A stretch of 64,000 nt of DNA, taken from positions 1 through 64,000 of the forward strand of contig NZ_VITY01000013.1 in assembly GCF_007993935.1 (NCBI RefSeq), read 5' to 3'. The DNA is from Bradyrhizobium macuxiense (lineage in GTDB: Bacteria; Pseudomonadota; Alphaproteobacteria; Rhizobiales; Xanthobacteraceae). Numbering within the stretch: position 1 is the first letter of the stretch; the number at the start of each line of letters is the position of its first letter. Shown here in pieces: positions 42,654 to 51,422 of this stretch. The notes under the pieces were generated by a model that had not been told where the DNA came from, made no database searches, and saw nothing but the letters and a program-made list of their open reading frames with translations. The translations under genes were made by a program, and so were the position numbers.

Positions 42654-43907
42654 TCAGGCGTAGTCGGCGAGGCGTAACCCCGTGAATTGCCAGCGATGGT
42701 GCGGATAGAAGAAGTTGCGGTAGGTGACGCGGCTGTGACCTTGCGGCGTCGCCAGCGACGAGCCACGCAGCACGAGCTGATTCACCATGAATTTTCCGTT
42801 GTATTCACCGAGCGCGCCCTCGATCGCGCGGTAACCCGGGTAGGGTGAGTAGGCGCTGCGGGTCCATTGCCAGACGATGCCATAGGCGTCGTTGAGCAGG
42901 CCGGCACGGGCCGCGACCTCCCATTCCATCTCGGTCGGCAGATGCTTGCCGGCCCAGCGCGCGAAGGCGTCGGCCTCGTAATAGCTGACATGGCAGACCG
43001 GGGCTTGCGGATCGATCGGCTGCAGACCGCCGAGCGTCATGATCGTCCATTCGCCGTCGATCTCGCGCCAATGCCCGGGCGCCTGCCAGCCCTCGTTGCT
43101 CACGGTGCCGAAGCCATCCATCAGCCACAGCGTGGCGGTGGAATAGCCGCCGTCCTTAATGAAGGCGAGCCAGTCGGCATTGGTGACGAGATTCTTCGCG
43201 AGCTTGACCGGGCCGACCAAAGCGCGATGCGCGGGCTTCTCATTGTCGAAATGGAAGCTGTCGTCGCCGTGGCCGACGGTGTGGATGCCTTCGTTGAGCG
43301 TCACCCAGTCCTGCGGCCCGTGCTGCGACGCCGGGAAGCGCCATGCCGGATCGTAGGCCGGCGGGATCGGGTTCTGCGCGAAGGCATGCAGGATGTCGGT
43401 GTACATCAGCTCCTGATGCTGCTGCTCGTGATTGAGGCCGACCTCGACCAGCGGCACCAGCGCCTCGAGCTTTTCAGGCGTCGCGGTCTGGAAAAATTTC
43501 ACCACCTCGGCGTCGACATGGCGGCGATAGGCGGTGACTTCGTCGGCGGTCGGGCGGGTCAGATGGCCGCGCTGGTGGCGGGCATGGCGGGGGCCGGCGC
43601 TGACGTAATAGGAATTGAACAGATAGGCGTAGTCCGGATGGAACGGTGTGTAGCCCTTGAGGTACTCGCCGAGCAGAAACTGCTCGAAGAACCAGGTGGT
43701 ATGGGCGCGGTGCCATTTGGCCGGGCTCGCATCCGGCATCGACTGGATCAGCTGGTCTTCCGCCGACAGCGGGGCGGCCCGGCGCTCGGTCTCGTCGCGG
43801 ACCGCGCGATAGGCGTCCGCCAGCCGCTGCGCGAGCGGGGCGGATTCGGAGGAAAGTGACGGGGTGGCGGCGGTCGTGGTGGCCGCGGCAGAGGCTGGTT
43901 TCGTCAC
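42654..43907 (-). CDS. egtB: Ergothioneine biosynthesis sulfoxide synthase EgtB
   Basis: A 417-residue non-heme iron enzyme joining hercynine to a thiol donor (cysteine or gamma-glutamylcysteine) with oxygen. The N-terminal DinB-like domain holds the iron ligands in HRAHTTWFFEQFLL and NHEQQHQELMYTD; the C-terminal FGE-sulfatase-like domain contains HVSYYEADAFARWAGKHLPT and the ending FTGLRLA. I choose the GTG at 43907 because GGAGA lies seven bases upstream; the longer frame begins with TTG at 43946. It is the first gene of the egtB-egtD operon. Confidence 0.93.
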   Translation of the reverse strand: MTKPASAAATTTAATPSLSSESAPLAQRLADAYRAVRDETERRAAPLSAEDQLIQSMPDASPAKWHRAHTTWFFEQFLLGEYLKGYTPFHPDYAYLFNSYYVSAGPRHARHQRGHLTRPTADEVTAYRRHVDAEVVKFFQTATPEKLEALVPLVEVGLNHEQQHQELMYTDILHAFAQNPIPPAYDPAWRFPASQHGPQDWVTLNEGIHTVGHGDDSFHFDNEKPAHRALVGPVKLAKNLVTNADWLAFIKDGGYSTATLWLMDGFGTVSNEGWQAPGHWREIDGEWTIMTLGGLQPIDPQAPVCHVSYYEADAFARWAGKHLPTEMEWEVAARAGLLNDAYGIVWQWTRSAYSPYPGYRAIEGALGEYNGKFMVNQLVLRGSSLATPQGHSRVTYRNFFYPHHRWQFTGLRLADYA

Positions 43908-44200
43908 ATGGGTCTCCGATTCGAGGGGAGAACGTTGCTTCGGCAATCTGGTTCCTGACGGACAGTTCGTCCTAGATAGGGGCTCCGTTACGGGAAAAAA
44001 GCCTCCCTCATGATGATATTGGGGCCGTCAGATAATCCCGGCGCTTTTGGGGGTGCCGTCCGGCCCCCGCCGCATGCCAGATTTCCGCCATTTTGCTTTG
44101 GATGCACAATGGTTTGAGCTACATATATAGCCAGTCACGGGTTAGAAGGGCGGGCCGGCCCGCAAGGGCTTGAGAGCGCCGCCTACGCAAGGAAGCGAAA

Positions 44201-44533
44201 ATGAGCATCGAGCAATTCATCGACAACGAAGTGAAGTCGAACGACGTCGTGCTGTTCATGAAGGGCACGCCGCAATTCCCGCAGTGCGGGTTTTCCGGTC
44301 AGGTCGTGCAGATCCTCGACCACATCGGTGTCGGCTACAAAGGCCTCAACGTTCTCGAATCGGCCGAGCTGCGCAACGGCATCAAGGTCTATTCGAACTG
44401 GCCGACGATTCCGCAGCTCTATGTGAAGGGCGAGTTCGTCGGCGGTTGCGACATCATCCGCGAGATGTTCCAGGCCGGCGAATTGCAGCAGCTGTTTGCC
44501 GACAAGGGCATCCCGGTCGACGTGGCTGCCTGA
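44201..44533 (+). CDS. grxD: Monothiol glutaredoxin (Grx4/GrxD type)
   Basis: A 110-residue glutaredoxin with the monothiol active site CGFS at residues 29-32, plus WPTIPQLYVKGEFVGGCDII, which holds the glutathione-binding TIP and GGCD motifs. Such proteins carry and deliver 2Fe-2S clusters and work with BolA proteins. The gene at 44536 starts right after its stop, so the two are translationally coupled. Confidence 0.97.
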   Translation: MSIEQFIDNEVKSNDVVLFMKGTPQFPQCGFSGQVVQILDHIGVGYKGLNVLESAELRNGIKVYSNWPTIPQLYVKGEFVGGCDIIREMFQAGELQQLFADKGIPVDVAA

Positions 44534-44535
44534 CC

Positions 44536-45081
44536 TTGACCGCGCGCCAGATCGGCAAGGCGCGGCTCGAAGTCATCGTCACCGACATCACGACCCTGCG
44601 CGTTGACGCCATCGTCAACGCGGCCAATTCATCGCTGCTCGGTGGCGGCGGTGTCGACGGCGCGATCCATCGCGCCGCTGGACCCGAACTCGTCGCCGAG
44701 TGCCGTATGCTTCACGGCTGCAAGACCGGGCAGGCCAAGATCACAAAGGGGTATCGGCTGCCTGCGAAGCACGTCATCCATACGGTCGGCCCGGTGTGGA
44801 ATGGCGGCAAGCTGGACGAGGACGGTCTGCTTGCATCGTGCTATCGGTGCTCGATGGAGCTCTGCGAAAAGCACGGGCTTGCCTCTGTTGCTTTCCCGGC
44901 AATTTCCACCGGCATCTATCGTTTTCCCGCAGATCGCGCGGCGGCCATCGCCGTCCGAACCGTCGTCGATGCCCTGGCATCCGCACCCGGTGTCACGCAG
45001 GTGATCTTCTGCTGCTTCTCGGCCCCAAGCGGCGAGCTCCATCAGGCGGTCCTGGATGCCTTCGGTAGCCCTTGTGCCTGA
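44536..45081 (+). CDS. Macro-domain protein (ADP-ribose-1''-phosphate/O-acetyl-ADP-ribose hydrolase type)
   Basis: About 181 residues, starting with TTG at 44536 (or CTG at 44530 overlapping the grxD stop); there is no ATG before the fold begins. The macro signature is complete: VDAIVNAANSSLLGGGGVDG, AIHRAAGPEL, IHTVGPVW and FPAISTGIYRFP. This corresponds to YmdB-like deacetylases that remove acetyl from O-acetyl-ADP-ribose or hydrolyse ADP-ribose adducts. It lies 2 bp after the grxD stop, so coupling of translation is likely. Confidence 0.88.
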   Translation: MTARQIGKARLEVIVTDITTLRVDAIVNAANSSLLGGGGVDGAIHRAAGPELVAECRMLHGCKTGQAKITKGYRLPAKHVIHTVGPVWNGGKLDEDGLLASCYRCSMELCEKHGLASVAFPAISTGIYRFPADRAAAIAVRTVVDALASAPGVTQVIFCCFSAPSGELHQAVLDAFGSPCA

Positions 45082-45130
45082 TGATACCGCCGCTACACTT
45101 CCCCGTGATATCCGGGGAGGGATAGTTCGA

Positions 45131-46414
45131 ATGCATTCATTTCGTTTGACGTGCGCCGCAGCCGCGGCCGCGGTGGTGCTTGCGGCGCCGGCGTTCTCGC
45201 ACACCGAGGGCACCTATGAGATTCCGGCGGGTGCGCATTTCAACCCCGACAAGCTCGCCAAGATCAGCGAGTTCTTCAAGAACGAGGTCGCGACCGGAAA
45301 GATTCCCGGCGCCGTCGTCCTGATCCAGCAGCACGGCAAGCCGGTCTATCATGAGGCCTTCGGGGTGCAGGACGTGGTCAGCAAGGTGCCGATCACGGAC
45401 AAGACCATCTTCCGGCTGGCTTCGATGTCCAAGTCGATCACCGCCGTGGTGTCGATGCAGCTGCTGGAGGAGGGGAAATACAAGCTCGACGATCCCGTCT
45501 CGAAGTACATTCCATCCTTCGCCAACATGAAGGTCGGCGTCGAGAAGAAGGCCGAGGATGGCACCAAGACGCTCGAGCTGGTGCCGCTGAAGCGGCCGAT
45601 CACGATCCTCGACCTGATGACGCATACGTCGGGTATCACCTACGGCTTCTATGGCGACAGCCTGGTCCGCAAGGCCTACAAGGCAGCCGACATCTACGGC
45701 GGAGATTTCGATCTCGCCGAATTCGCCGAGCGGATCGCCAAGCTGCCGCTGCACAACCAGCCCGGCGCGCTCTGGCAATACGGTCATTCCACCGACATCC
45801 TGGCGCGCGTGATGGAGGTGGCCACCGGCGAGAAGCTCTCGACGATCGAGCAGGAGAGGCTGCTCGGCCCGCTCGGGATGAAGGACACCGGCTTCTTCGT
45901 CACCGATCCGGAGAAGCAGAAGCTGATGGCCGAGCCGATGCCGAACGACAGCGATTTCCGGGTCGGCCGGGTCAACGACCCGACCAAGGTCAAGAAATGG
46001 GAGTCCGCCAGCGGCGGTATGGTCTCGACCATGGCGGATTATTCGCGCTTCGCGCAAATGCTGCTCAATGGCGGCACCCTCGACGGCAAGACCATCATGA
46101 AGCCCGAGACGTTCAAGGAGCTGACGACCGACCGCGTCGGGCCGGGCTCCGGCGTCGAGCGCGACTTTTTCTACTTTCCCGGCGACGGCTTCGGCTTCGG
46201 GTTGGGGATTGCGGTGCGTACCGATCCGGGCAACGCCAAGCCGCCGCCACCCGGCGATCTCGGCGAGCTGAAATGGGACGGCGCCAGCGGCTGCTACTAT
46301 ATCATCGACCGCAAGCAGGATTTCTTCTTCGTCCTGCTGGAGCAGACGCCGACCGAGCGCCAGCGCATCCAGCGGACGCTGAAGCAACTCGTCTATGAAG
46401 CAATGGAAAACTAG
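45131..46414 (+). CDS. Secreted serine hydrolase, beta-lactamase class C/PBP-like (copy 1)
   Basis: A 427-residue protein with a signal peptide (hydrophobic run to AAPAFS) and the serine hydrolase fold of class C beta-lactamases and esterases. The nucleophile motif SMSK is at residues 98-101; the second motif is YGHS in WQYGHSTDIL, where Y-x-N would be usual. A GGGAGGG ribosome site precedes the ATG at 45131. It is a close paralogue of the next gene. Such enzymes are usually esterases or D-aminopeptidases, not resistance enzymes. A 52-bp repeat begins directly after the stop codon. Confidence 0.87.
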   Translation: MHSFRLTCAAAAAAVVLAAPAFSHTEGTYEIPAGAHFNPDKLAKISEFFKNEVATGKIPGAVVLIQQHGKPVYHEAFGVQDVVSKVPITDKTIFRLASMSKSITAVVSMQLLEEGKYKLDDPVSKYIPSFANMKVGVEKKAEDGTKTLELVPLKRPITILDLMTHTSGITYGFYGDSLVRKAYKAADIYGGDFDLAEFAERIAKLPLHNQPGALWQYGHSTDILARVMEVATGEKLSTIEQERLLGPLGMKDTGFFVTDPEKQKLMAEPMPNDSDFRVGRVNDPTKVKKWESASGGMVSTMADYSRFAQMLLNGGTLDGKTIMKPETFKELTTDRVGPGSGVERDFFYFPGDGFGFGLGIAVRTDPGNAKPPPPGDLGELKWDGASGCYYIIDRKQDFFFVLLEQTPTERQRIQRTLKQLVYEAMEN

Positions 46415-46466
46415 AGCGTTTTCGAGCGAAATGGATACCGGTTCGCGTGAAGAAAACGCGTCAAAA
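46415..46466. repeat. 52-bp dispersed repeat, copy 3, abutting a stop codon
   Basis: The repeat begins at the base after the TAG of serine hydrolase copy 1. Its ends GCGTTTTC and GAAAACGC can pair. It lies between two paralogous genes and next to a second palindrome at 46478-46513. Confidence 0.85.
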
Positions 46467-46477
46467 AGAAAGAGCCA

Positions 46478-46513
46478 GAGCATGATCCGATTCAATCCAA
46501 TCGGATCATGCTC
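46478..46513. repeat. 15-bp-stem palindrome between paralogous hydrolases
   Basis: GAGCATGATCCGATT (46478-46492) pairs perfectly with AATCGGATCATGCTC (46499-46513). Related GAGCATGATCCG sequences occur in other rhizobial intergenic repeats, and a decayed relative lies at 61358-61395. It ends four bases before the likely start codon of the next gene and could impede or end transcription. Confidence 0.8.
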
Positions 46514-46517
46514 TTAC

Positions 46518-47780
46518 ATGCGTGGGTGTCGCGCAATCGTCGCGGCACTCGTGCTCGCGTCCATTGCAACGGTTGCGAAGGCCGGCTCCATGGGGCCGGC
46601 CGCGCACAGCTTCTCGCCGGCAGGCCTGGCCAAGGTCTCCGACTATGTCAGGAACGAGGTCGCGTCCGGCAAGATTCCCGGCGCGATCCTGCTGCTGCAA
46701 CAGCACGGCAAACCGGTTCACTTCCAAAAGTTCGGAGTTCGCGACGTCGCCACCGAATTCTCGATGAGTGCGGATACCATCTTCCGTCTCTATTCGATGT
46801 CGAAGCCGATCACCACGGTCGTCGCCATGATGCTGGTGGAGGAAGGCAAGCTCGCGCTCAACGATCCGGTGTCGAAATACATCCCGGCCTTTGCCGACAT
46901 GAAGGTCGGCGTGGAGAAGCGCGGCGACGAGGGCAAGCCGACGATGATGCTGGAGCCGCTGAAGCGTCCCATCACCATCGAAGACTTGATGCGCCACACC
47001 GCCGGATTGCCCTACGGTTATTATGGCGGCGGGATCGTGAACAAGGGTTACGCCGATGCCGGCCTGTTCAACAACGATCCCGACAATGCCGAATTCGTGG
47101 CGCGGCTCACGGCGCTGCCGCTCGCCGAGCAACCCGGCACGCAATGGGACTACGGCCATTCCACCGACGTGCTCGGCCGCATCATCGAGGTGATCTCAGG
47201 GAAATCCCTGTTTCAGGTCGAGAAGGAGCGGCTGCTCGGCCCGCTCGGAATGAACGAGACGGCGTTCTACGTCACCGATCCTGCGAAATGGCCGCTGATC
47301 GCCGAGCCGATGCCGAAGGATCGCACCATCAGTCCGGTTGCCGATATCCGCGACCCGCGCCAGCTGCTGCGATGGGAATCCGGCGGCGGCGGCATGGTCG
47401 GCACCATCGGCGACTATGCGCGCTTCTCGCAGATGCTGCTGAACGGCGGCCTCTATGAGGGCAAGCGCTATCTGAAGCCGGAAACCATCGCGCTGATGGC
47501 GAAGGACCATATCGGCCCTGAAACCGGAGTCGTGCGCGACAAGAACTATTACCCCGGTCCGAATTCCGGGTTCGGCCTCGGCTTTGCCGTGCGCACCTCG
47601 GTGCCGCCGAACACGGACTGGCCATTGGGCGAGTATCGCTGGGACGGCGTCGGCGGCACGTTCTTCTTCATCGATCCCGCCGACGATCTGTTCGGGATCT
47701 TCATGGTGCAGACGCCGTCGCAGCGCGGCCGGATCCAGCAAGAGCTGAAGACGCTGATCTACCAGGCGATGGGGCGGTAG
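46518..47780 (+). CDS. Secreted serine hydrolase, beta-lactamase class C/PBP-like (copy 2)
   Basis: From the ATG at 46518 the protein has 420 residues with a signal peptide (MRGCRAIVAALVLASIATVA, cleavage after KA). The nucleophile motif SMSK is at 93-96 and the second motif is again YGHS (WDYGHSTDVL). It is similar to copy 1 along the whole length. An ATG at 46482 and the open frame from 46395 lie within repeats and I do not accept them. There is no clear ribosome site because the palindrome occupies that space, so expression may be weak or depend on read-through. Confidence 0.85.
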   Translation: MRGCRAIVAALVLASIATVAKAGSMGPAAHSFSPAGLAKVSDYVRNEVASGKIPGAILLLQQHGKPVHFQKFGVRDVATEFSMSADTIFRLYSMSKPITTVVAMMLVEEGKLALNDPVSKYIPAFADMKVGVEKRGDEGKPTMMLEPLKRPITIEDLMRHTAGLPYGYYGGGIVNKGYADAGLFNNDPDNAEFVARLTALPLAEQPGTQWDYGHSTDVLGRIIEVISGKSLFQVEKERLLGPLGMNETAFYVTDPAKWPLIAEPMPKDRTISPVADIRDPRQLLRWESGGGGMVGTIGDYARFSQMLLNGGLYEGKRYLKPETIALMAKDHIGPETGVVRDKNYYPGPNSGFGLGFAVRTSVPPNTDWPLGEYRWDGVGGTFFFIDPADDLFGIFMVQTPSQRGRIQQELKTLIYQAMGR

Positions 47781-47801
47781 CGGTGGTGCGGGGAGGTGGT
47801 C

Positions 47802-49331
47802 ATGCAGGCGATGACATTCACTCTCCGCAAGCTCATCCTGGCGGCCATCACATCTGCCGCCACGACTGCTGCCGCCATGACTGCGTGCCGGCCTGTTCTG
47901 GCCGAAGAACCTCGCCGCCCCGGTGATGCCGACGTCATGCAGCGGATCGACCACGTCTTGGACGGCCTGAGGACGGCGATTGTCGTCGACGGCGATGCGC
48001 CAATGACGCTTGCCGATCGCATGAACGAGCTGCACGTTCCCGGTGTCAGCATCGCGGTGATTCATGGCGGCGCCATCGAATGGGCGCGCGGCTTTGGCTC
48101 GGTCGCCATCGGCGGTCCGCCCGTGGTGCCGGAAACGCTGTTCCAGGCGGCCTCGATCAGCAAGCCGGTGACCGCCATTGCCGCTCTGGCGCTGGCCCAG
48201 GCCGGCAAGCTCGATCTCGATGCGGACGTCAACGCTTCGCTCAAGAGCTGGAAGATTCCGGACTATCCGTATTCGCTATCCCGGGTGACGGTTCGGCGAT
48301 TGCTGAGCCATACGGCCGGGACCAACGTGCCCTTCTACCCGGGCTATCAGGCCGGCCAGCCGGCCCCCTCTCTTCTCCAGATTCTCGACGGCGCGCCGCC
48401 TGCGAACAGCGCGCCTGTCCGGGTCGAGCACGAACCCGGCAAGCAGGACCGCTATTCCGGCGGCGGCTACACGATCGTTCAGCAACTGCTCGTCGACGTG
48501 ACGGGGCGGCCGTTTCCTGCGCTGCTCGACGACGTCGTCCTCAAGCCTTTCGGGATGACGCATTCCAGCTTCGCGCAGCCATTGCCTGCGGATCGTTTGA
48601 CGATGGCCGCCACACCATACCGGTCGGACGGCGCGCCGGTGCCTGGCGGCCCGCATGTCTATCCCGAACTGGCCGCCGCGGGATTATGGACGACGCCAAC
48701 CGATCTCGCCCGTCTCTTGCTCGGTGTGCTGGATTCGTTGGCCGGTCGGAGCAATCCCGTTCTATCGCAATCGATGACGGCCGAGATGCTCTCGCCGGTT
48801 CTCGGCAGTGCCGACGGGCTACCCCCCGGGATCGGACGACGCGGGCTGGGCTGGCTGGTTCGCGGCTCGGCGCCCAACCGGCAATTCTGGCACAACGGGG
48901 TGAACGAGGGCTTCATCGACACCATGGTCATTTTCGAGAACGGCGATGGCGCCGTTGTCATGACCAACAGCTGGGGCGGTCGGATCCTCGTCGACGAGAT
49001 CCTGCGCAGCATCGCGGCCGAGTACGGCTGGCCAGATCGCCAGGCCAAGGTCGGGAAGTTCATTGCGGTGAGCCCGCAGGCGCTGGACCGTCTGGTCGGA
49101 ACCTATCGGTTCTCGCCGGAATTTTCGATCCGCGTCACAAGGGAGGGCAATCGCCTGTTCAGCGAGGCGACAGGGCAGGAGCGGCGCGAAATCTTTGCCA
49201 TCAGCGATCACGAGTTCTTTTTCAAGATCGTCGATGCCGTGCTGTCATTCGACACGGACGACCAGAACGCGGCAATGCAAGTGATGCTTCACCAGGAAGG
49301 AGCTGACTACGTCGGAAAGCAGCTGCCGTAG
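47802..49331 (+). CDS. Secreted serine hydrolase, beta-lactamase class C/PBP-like (copy 3, distinct subfamily)
   Basis: A 509-residue protein with a signal peptide and a longer build than copies 1 and 2. The nucleophile motif is SISK (118-121), the tyrosine motif is in DRYSGGGYTIVQQL, and the third motif region is FWHNGVNEGF. A C-terminal lipocalin-like extension (about residues 420-505, RLVGTYRFSPEF) follows, as in esterase-type members with DUF3471. GGGGAGG lies just upstream of the ATG at 47802; a GTG at 47796 is possible. It follows copy 2 after 21 bp but is only distantly related to it. Confidence 0.86.
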   Translation: MQAMTFTLRKLILAAITSAATTAAAMTACRPVLAEEPRRPGDADVMQRIDHVLDGLRTAIVVDGDAPMTLADRMNELHVPGVSIAVIHGGAIEWARGFGSVAIGGPPVVPETLFQAASISKPVTAIAALALAQAGKLDLDADVNASLKSWKIPDYPYSLSRVTVRRLLSHTAGTNVPFYPGYQAGQPAPSLLQILDGAPPANSAPVRVEHEPGKQDRYSGGGYTIVQQLLVDVTGRPFPALLDDVVLKPFGMTHSSFAQPLPADRLTMAATPYRSDGAPVPGGPHVYPELAAAGLWTTPTDLARLLLGVLDSLAGRSNPVLSQSMTAEMLSPVLGSADGLPPGIGRRGLGWLVRGSAPNRQFWHNGVNEGFIDTMVIFENGDGAVVMTNSWGGRILVDEILRSIAAEYGWPDRQAKVGKFIAVSPQALDRLVGTYRFSPEFSIRVTREGNRLFSEATGQERREIFAISDHEFFFKIVDAVLSFDTDDQNAAMQVMLHQEGADYVGKQLP

Positions 49332-49337
49332 TTTGGC

Positions 49338-49368
49338 AGCCCGGATTTCGTGGAGCTCCATCCGGGCT
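49338..49368. terminator. Palindrome between convergent genes
   Basis: AGCCCGGAT (49338-49346) pairs with ATCCGGGCT (49360-49368). It lies between the ends of hydrolase copy 3 and ltaE and may terminate one or both, although no T-run follows. The sequence resembles a common repeat of related genomes. Confidence 0.5.
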
Positions 49369-49375
49369 ACGGGAG

Positions 49376-50443
49376 TTACGCCGCGCGCACGATGTCCCTG
49401 ACGTGCCCGACTGCTTCCTCGATCATTGCCGCCGACACATCGAGATGCGTGCAGGCCCTGATCCGGCCGTCCATCATGGCGAGCGTCACGCCACGCTTGC
49501 GCAGCTCGGCGACCATCTTGTCGCCCGAGACGCCGGCGCCGTCGGGCTTGAAGAACACGAGGTTGGTCTCGGGCGCCTGCACCGCGATGCCGTTGATCTG
49601 CGCCAGCCCGCGCGCCAGCGCCCGCGCATTGGCGTGGTCGTCGGCGAGACGGTCGACATGGTGATCGAGCGCGTGGATGCAGGCCGCGGCGCAGACGCCG
49701 GACTGCCGCATCGAACCGCCGAGCCGCTGCTTCCAGCGCCAGACGTCGTCGATGAAGGCGCGGGTGCCGGCGATCACGCCGCCGATCGGCGCGCCGAGAC
49801 CTTTCGAGAAATCGATCCAGGCCGAATCCCAGCCCGCCGTCATGTCGCGCGGCGAGATGCCGGATGCAACGGTCGCGTTCAGGAGCCGCGCGCCGTCCAT
49901 GTGGGTCACCAGCCCGTGCTCCTTGGCGATGCGCACGACCTCGTCGAGCGCGGCCTTCTTCCAGATCGTGCCGCCGCCGATATTGGCGGTCTGCTCGACG
50001 CTGACCAGCACCTGCGGCGGCTGGTAGCGGGTGCGCGGATGCAGCGCGGCGCGGAAGGTGTCCGGCGTGAACTGGCCGTCATCGCCCGGGAGCTGGGTGA
50101 TCTGGAAGCCGCCGAGCGCGGCATGCGCGCCGCCCTCGCGCGCGACGATATGCGCGGTGGCGTGCGCCAGGATCTCGTCGCCGGGCCGGCAATAGGCGAG
50201 CGTCGCCGCGACGTTGCACATCGTGCCCGACGGCATGAACACCGCGGCTTCCTTGCCGAGCAGATCGGCGACCCGGGCGCAGAGCTCGTTGGTGGTCGGA
50301 TCGTCGCCGACCTGCTCGTCGCCGACCTCCGCCTTCGCCATCGCCTCACGCATCGCCGGCGTCGGTTTCGTCTGGGTGTCCGACAGCAGGTTGATGCGGA
50401 CGGCGGGCGCCTTCGGATCGGGGCGGGCAGGGGTGTAGTGCAT
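49376..50443 (-). CDS. ltaE: Low-specificity threonine aldolase
   Basis: A 355-residue PLP enzyme cleaving threonine or allo-threonine to glycine and acetaldehyde. The PLP lysine is K214 in DFSKGLGAPIGG; other marks are LLSDTQTKPTPAMREAM, VGDDPTTNEL, FMPSGTMCNVAA and VTHMDGARLLNA. The cytoplasmic enzyme is complete. Its promoter side faces the rpsD terminator. GAGAGA precedes the ATG. It probably stands alone. Confidence 0.93.
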   Translation of the reverse strand: MHYTPARPDPKAPAVRINLLSDTQTKPTPAMREAMAKAEVGDEQVGDDPTTNELCARVADLLGKEAAVFMPSGTMCNVAATLAYCRPGDEILAHATAHIVAREGGAHAALGGFQITQLPGDDGQFTPDTFRAALHPRTRYQPPQVLVSVEQTANIGGGTIWKKAALDEVVRIAKEHGLVTHMDGARLLNATVASGISPRDMTAGWDSAWIDFSKGLGAPIGGVIAGTRAFIDDVWRWKQRLGGSMRQSGVCAAACIHALDHHVDRLADDHANARALARGLAQINGIAVQAPETNLVFFKPDGAGVSGDKMVAELRKRGVTLAMMDGRIRACTHLDVSAAMIEEAVGHVRDIVRAA

Positions 50444-50483
50444 GATGTCTCTCTCGGTCGATATGGCCTGACTTTAGCCAAAC

Positions 50484-50512
50484 AAAAAGGCCCCGGCAAA
50501 ACCGGGGCCTTT
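50484..50512 (-). terminator. Intrinsic terminator of rpsD
   Basis: On the minus strand AAAGGCCCCGG and CCGGGGCCTTT form an 11-bp stem with a five-base loop, followed by a run of five T bases. It begins 24 bp after the rpsD stop. Confidence 0.9.
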
Positions 50513-50535
50513 CCGAACTCGCAATGCTGAACTGA

Positions 50536-51153
50536 TCAGCGCGAATAGAATTCGACGATCAGATGCGGCTCCATCTGCACCGGGAACGGCACGTCGGACA
50601 GGCCGGGGGTGCGCGCGTACTTCGCGGTCATCTTGGAGTGATCGACTTCGATGAAGTCGGGCACGTCGCGCTCGGGGAGCTGGCTCGCCTCCAGCACCGG
50701 GGTGAGCTGCTTGGAGGATTCCTTGACCTCGACGACGTCGCCGACCTTCAGCTTGTAGCTGCCGATGTTGACCTTGCGGCCGTTCACCTTGACGTGGCCG
50801 TGGTTGATGAACTGGCGCGCGGCGAACATCGTGGAGACGAACTTGGCGCGATACACCACGGTGTCGAGACGGCGCTCGAGCAGGCCGATCAGGTTCTCGC
50901 CGGTGTCGCCCTTCAGGCGGCTGGCTTCGACATAGATGCCGTGGAACTGGCGCTCGGAAATGTTGGCGTAGTAGCCCTTGAGCTTCTGCTTGGCGCGGAG
51001 CTGCACGCCGAAGTCGGAGAGCTTGCCCTTGCGGCGCTGGCCGTGCTGGCCGGGGCCGTATTCGCGGCGGTTCACGGGGCTCTTCGGGCGGCCCCAGATA
51101 TTCTGGCCCATGCGGCGATCGATCTTGTACTTCGCCTCACTGCGCTTTGTCAT
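50536..51153 (-). CDS. rpsD: 30S ribosomal protein S4
   Basis: A 205-residue primary rRNA-binding protein needed early in small-subunit assembly. It reads TKRSEAKYKIDRRMGQNIWG at the start and has the S4 RNA-binding domain LERRLDTVVYRAKFVST, then FINHGHVKVNGRKVNIGSY. GAGG lies before the ATG at 51153; the frame extends upstream without meaning. It stands alone outside the alpha operon, as in other Rhizobiales, and has its own terminator. Confidence 0.98.
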   Translation of the reverse strand: MTKRSEAKYKIDRRMGQNIWGRPKSPVNRREYGPGQHGQRRKGKLSDFGVQLRAKQKLKGYYANISERQFHGIYVEASRLKGDTGENLIGLLERRLDTVVYRAKFVSTMFAARQFINHGHVKVNGRKVNIGSYKLKVGDVVEVKESSKQLTPVLEASQLPERDVPDFIEVDHSKMTAKYARTPGLSDVPFPVQMEPHLIVEFYSR

Positions 51154-51304
51154 CGCGTCCTCTTTGCATAGCCGTCGCATCAAGCGACCGGCATTTTGTC
51201 AGTCTAGGGTTTGAGGAGACGCGCCCTCCTGTGTACCAGCCAAAAGGCCTGTACCGACAGGTCCGCCTCGAAAGCTCGGGGAGAACCACGGGTCGCGAAA
51301 CGCA

Positions 51305-51328
51305 TCGCGGGCCGAAACCGGCCCGCGA
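51305..51328 (-). terminator. GC-rich hairpin between the acyltransferase-like gene and rpsD
   Basis: TCGCGGGCCG and CGGCCCGCGA form a 10-bp stem with a four-base loop. On the minus strand it is followed by TGCGTTTCG, a weak T-rich tail. It lies 95 bp after the acyltransferase-like gene and 150 bp before rpsD, so it could end the former transcript or belong to the rpsD leader. Confidence 0.5.
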
Positions 51329-51422
51329 GCAAGGGTGGTCTTAAGGAGAAAGTCCGGTCCTGTCAAACAAAACGGGGGGTGTCTTGGACCGAATCTGCGT
51401 CAAAACCGGCCAGTTTCGGCCC

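Noticed and set aside
45131..49331. Beta-lactam resistance genes
   Set aside because: The proteins share the serine hydrolase fold but copies 1 and 2 lack the usual Y-x-N, and the nearest architectures are esterases or D-aminopeptidases.
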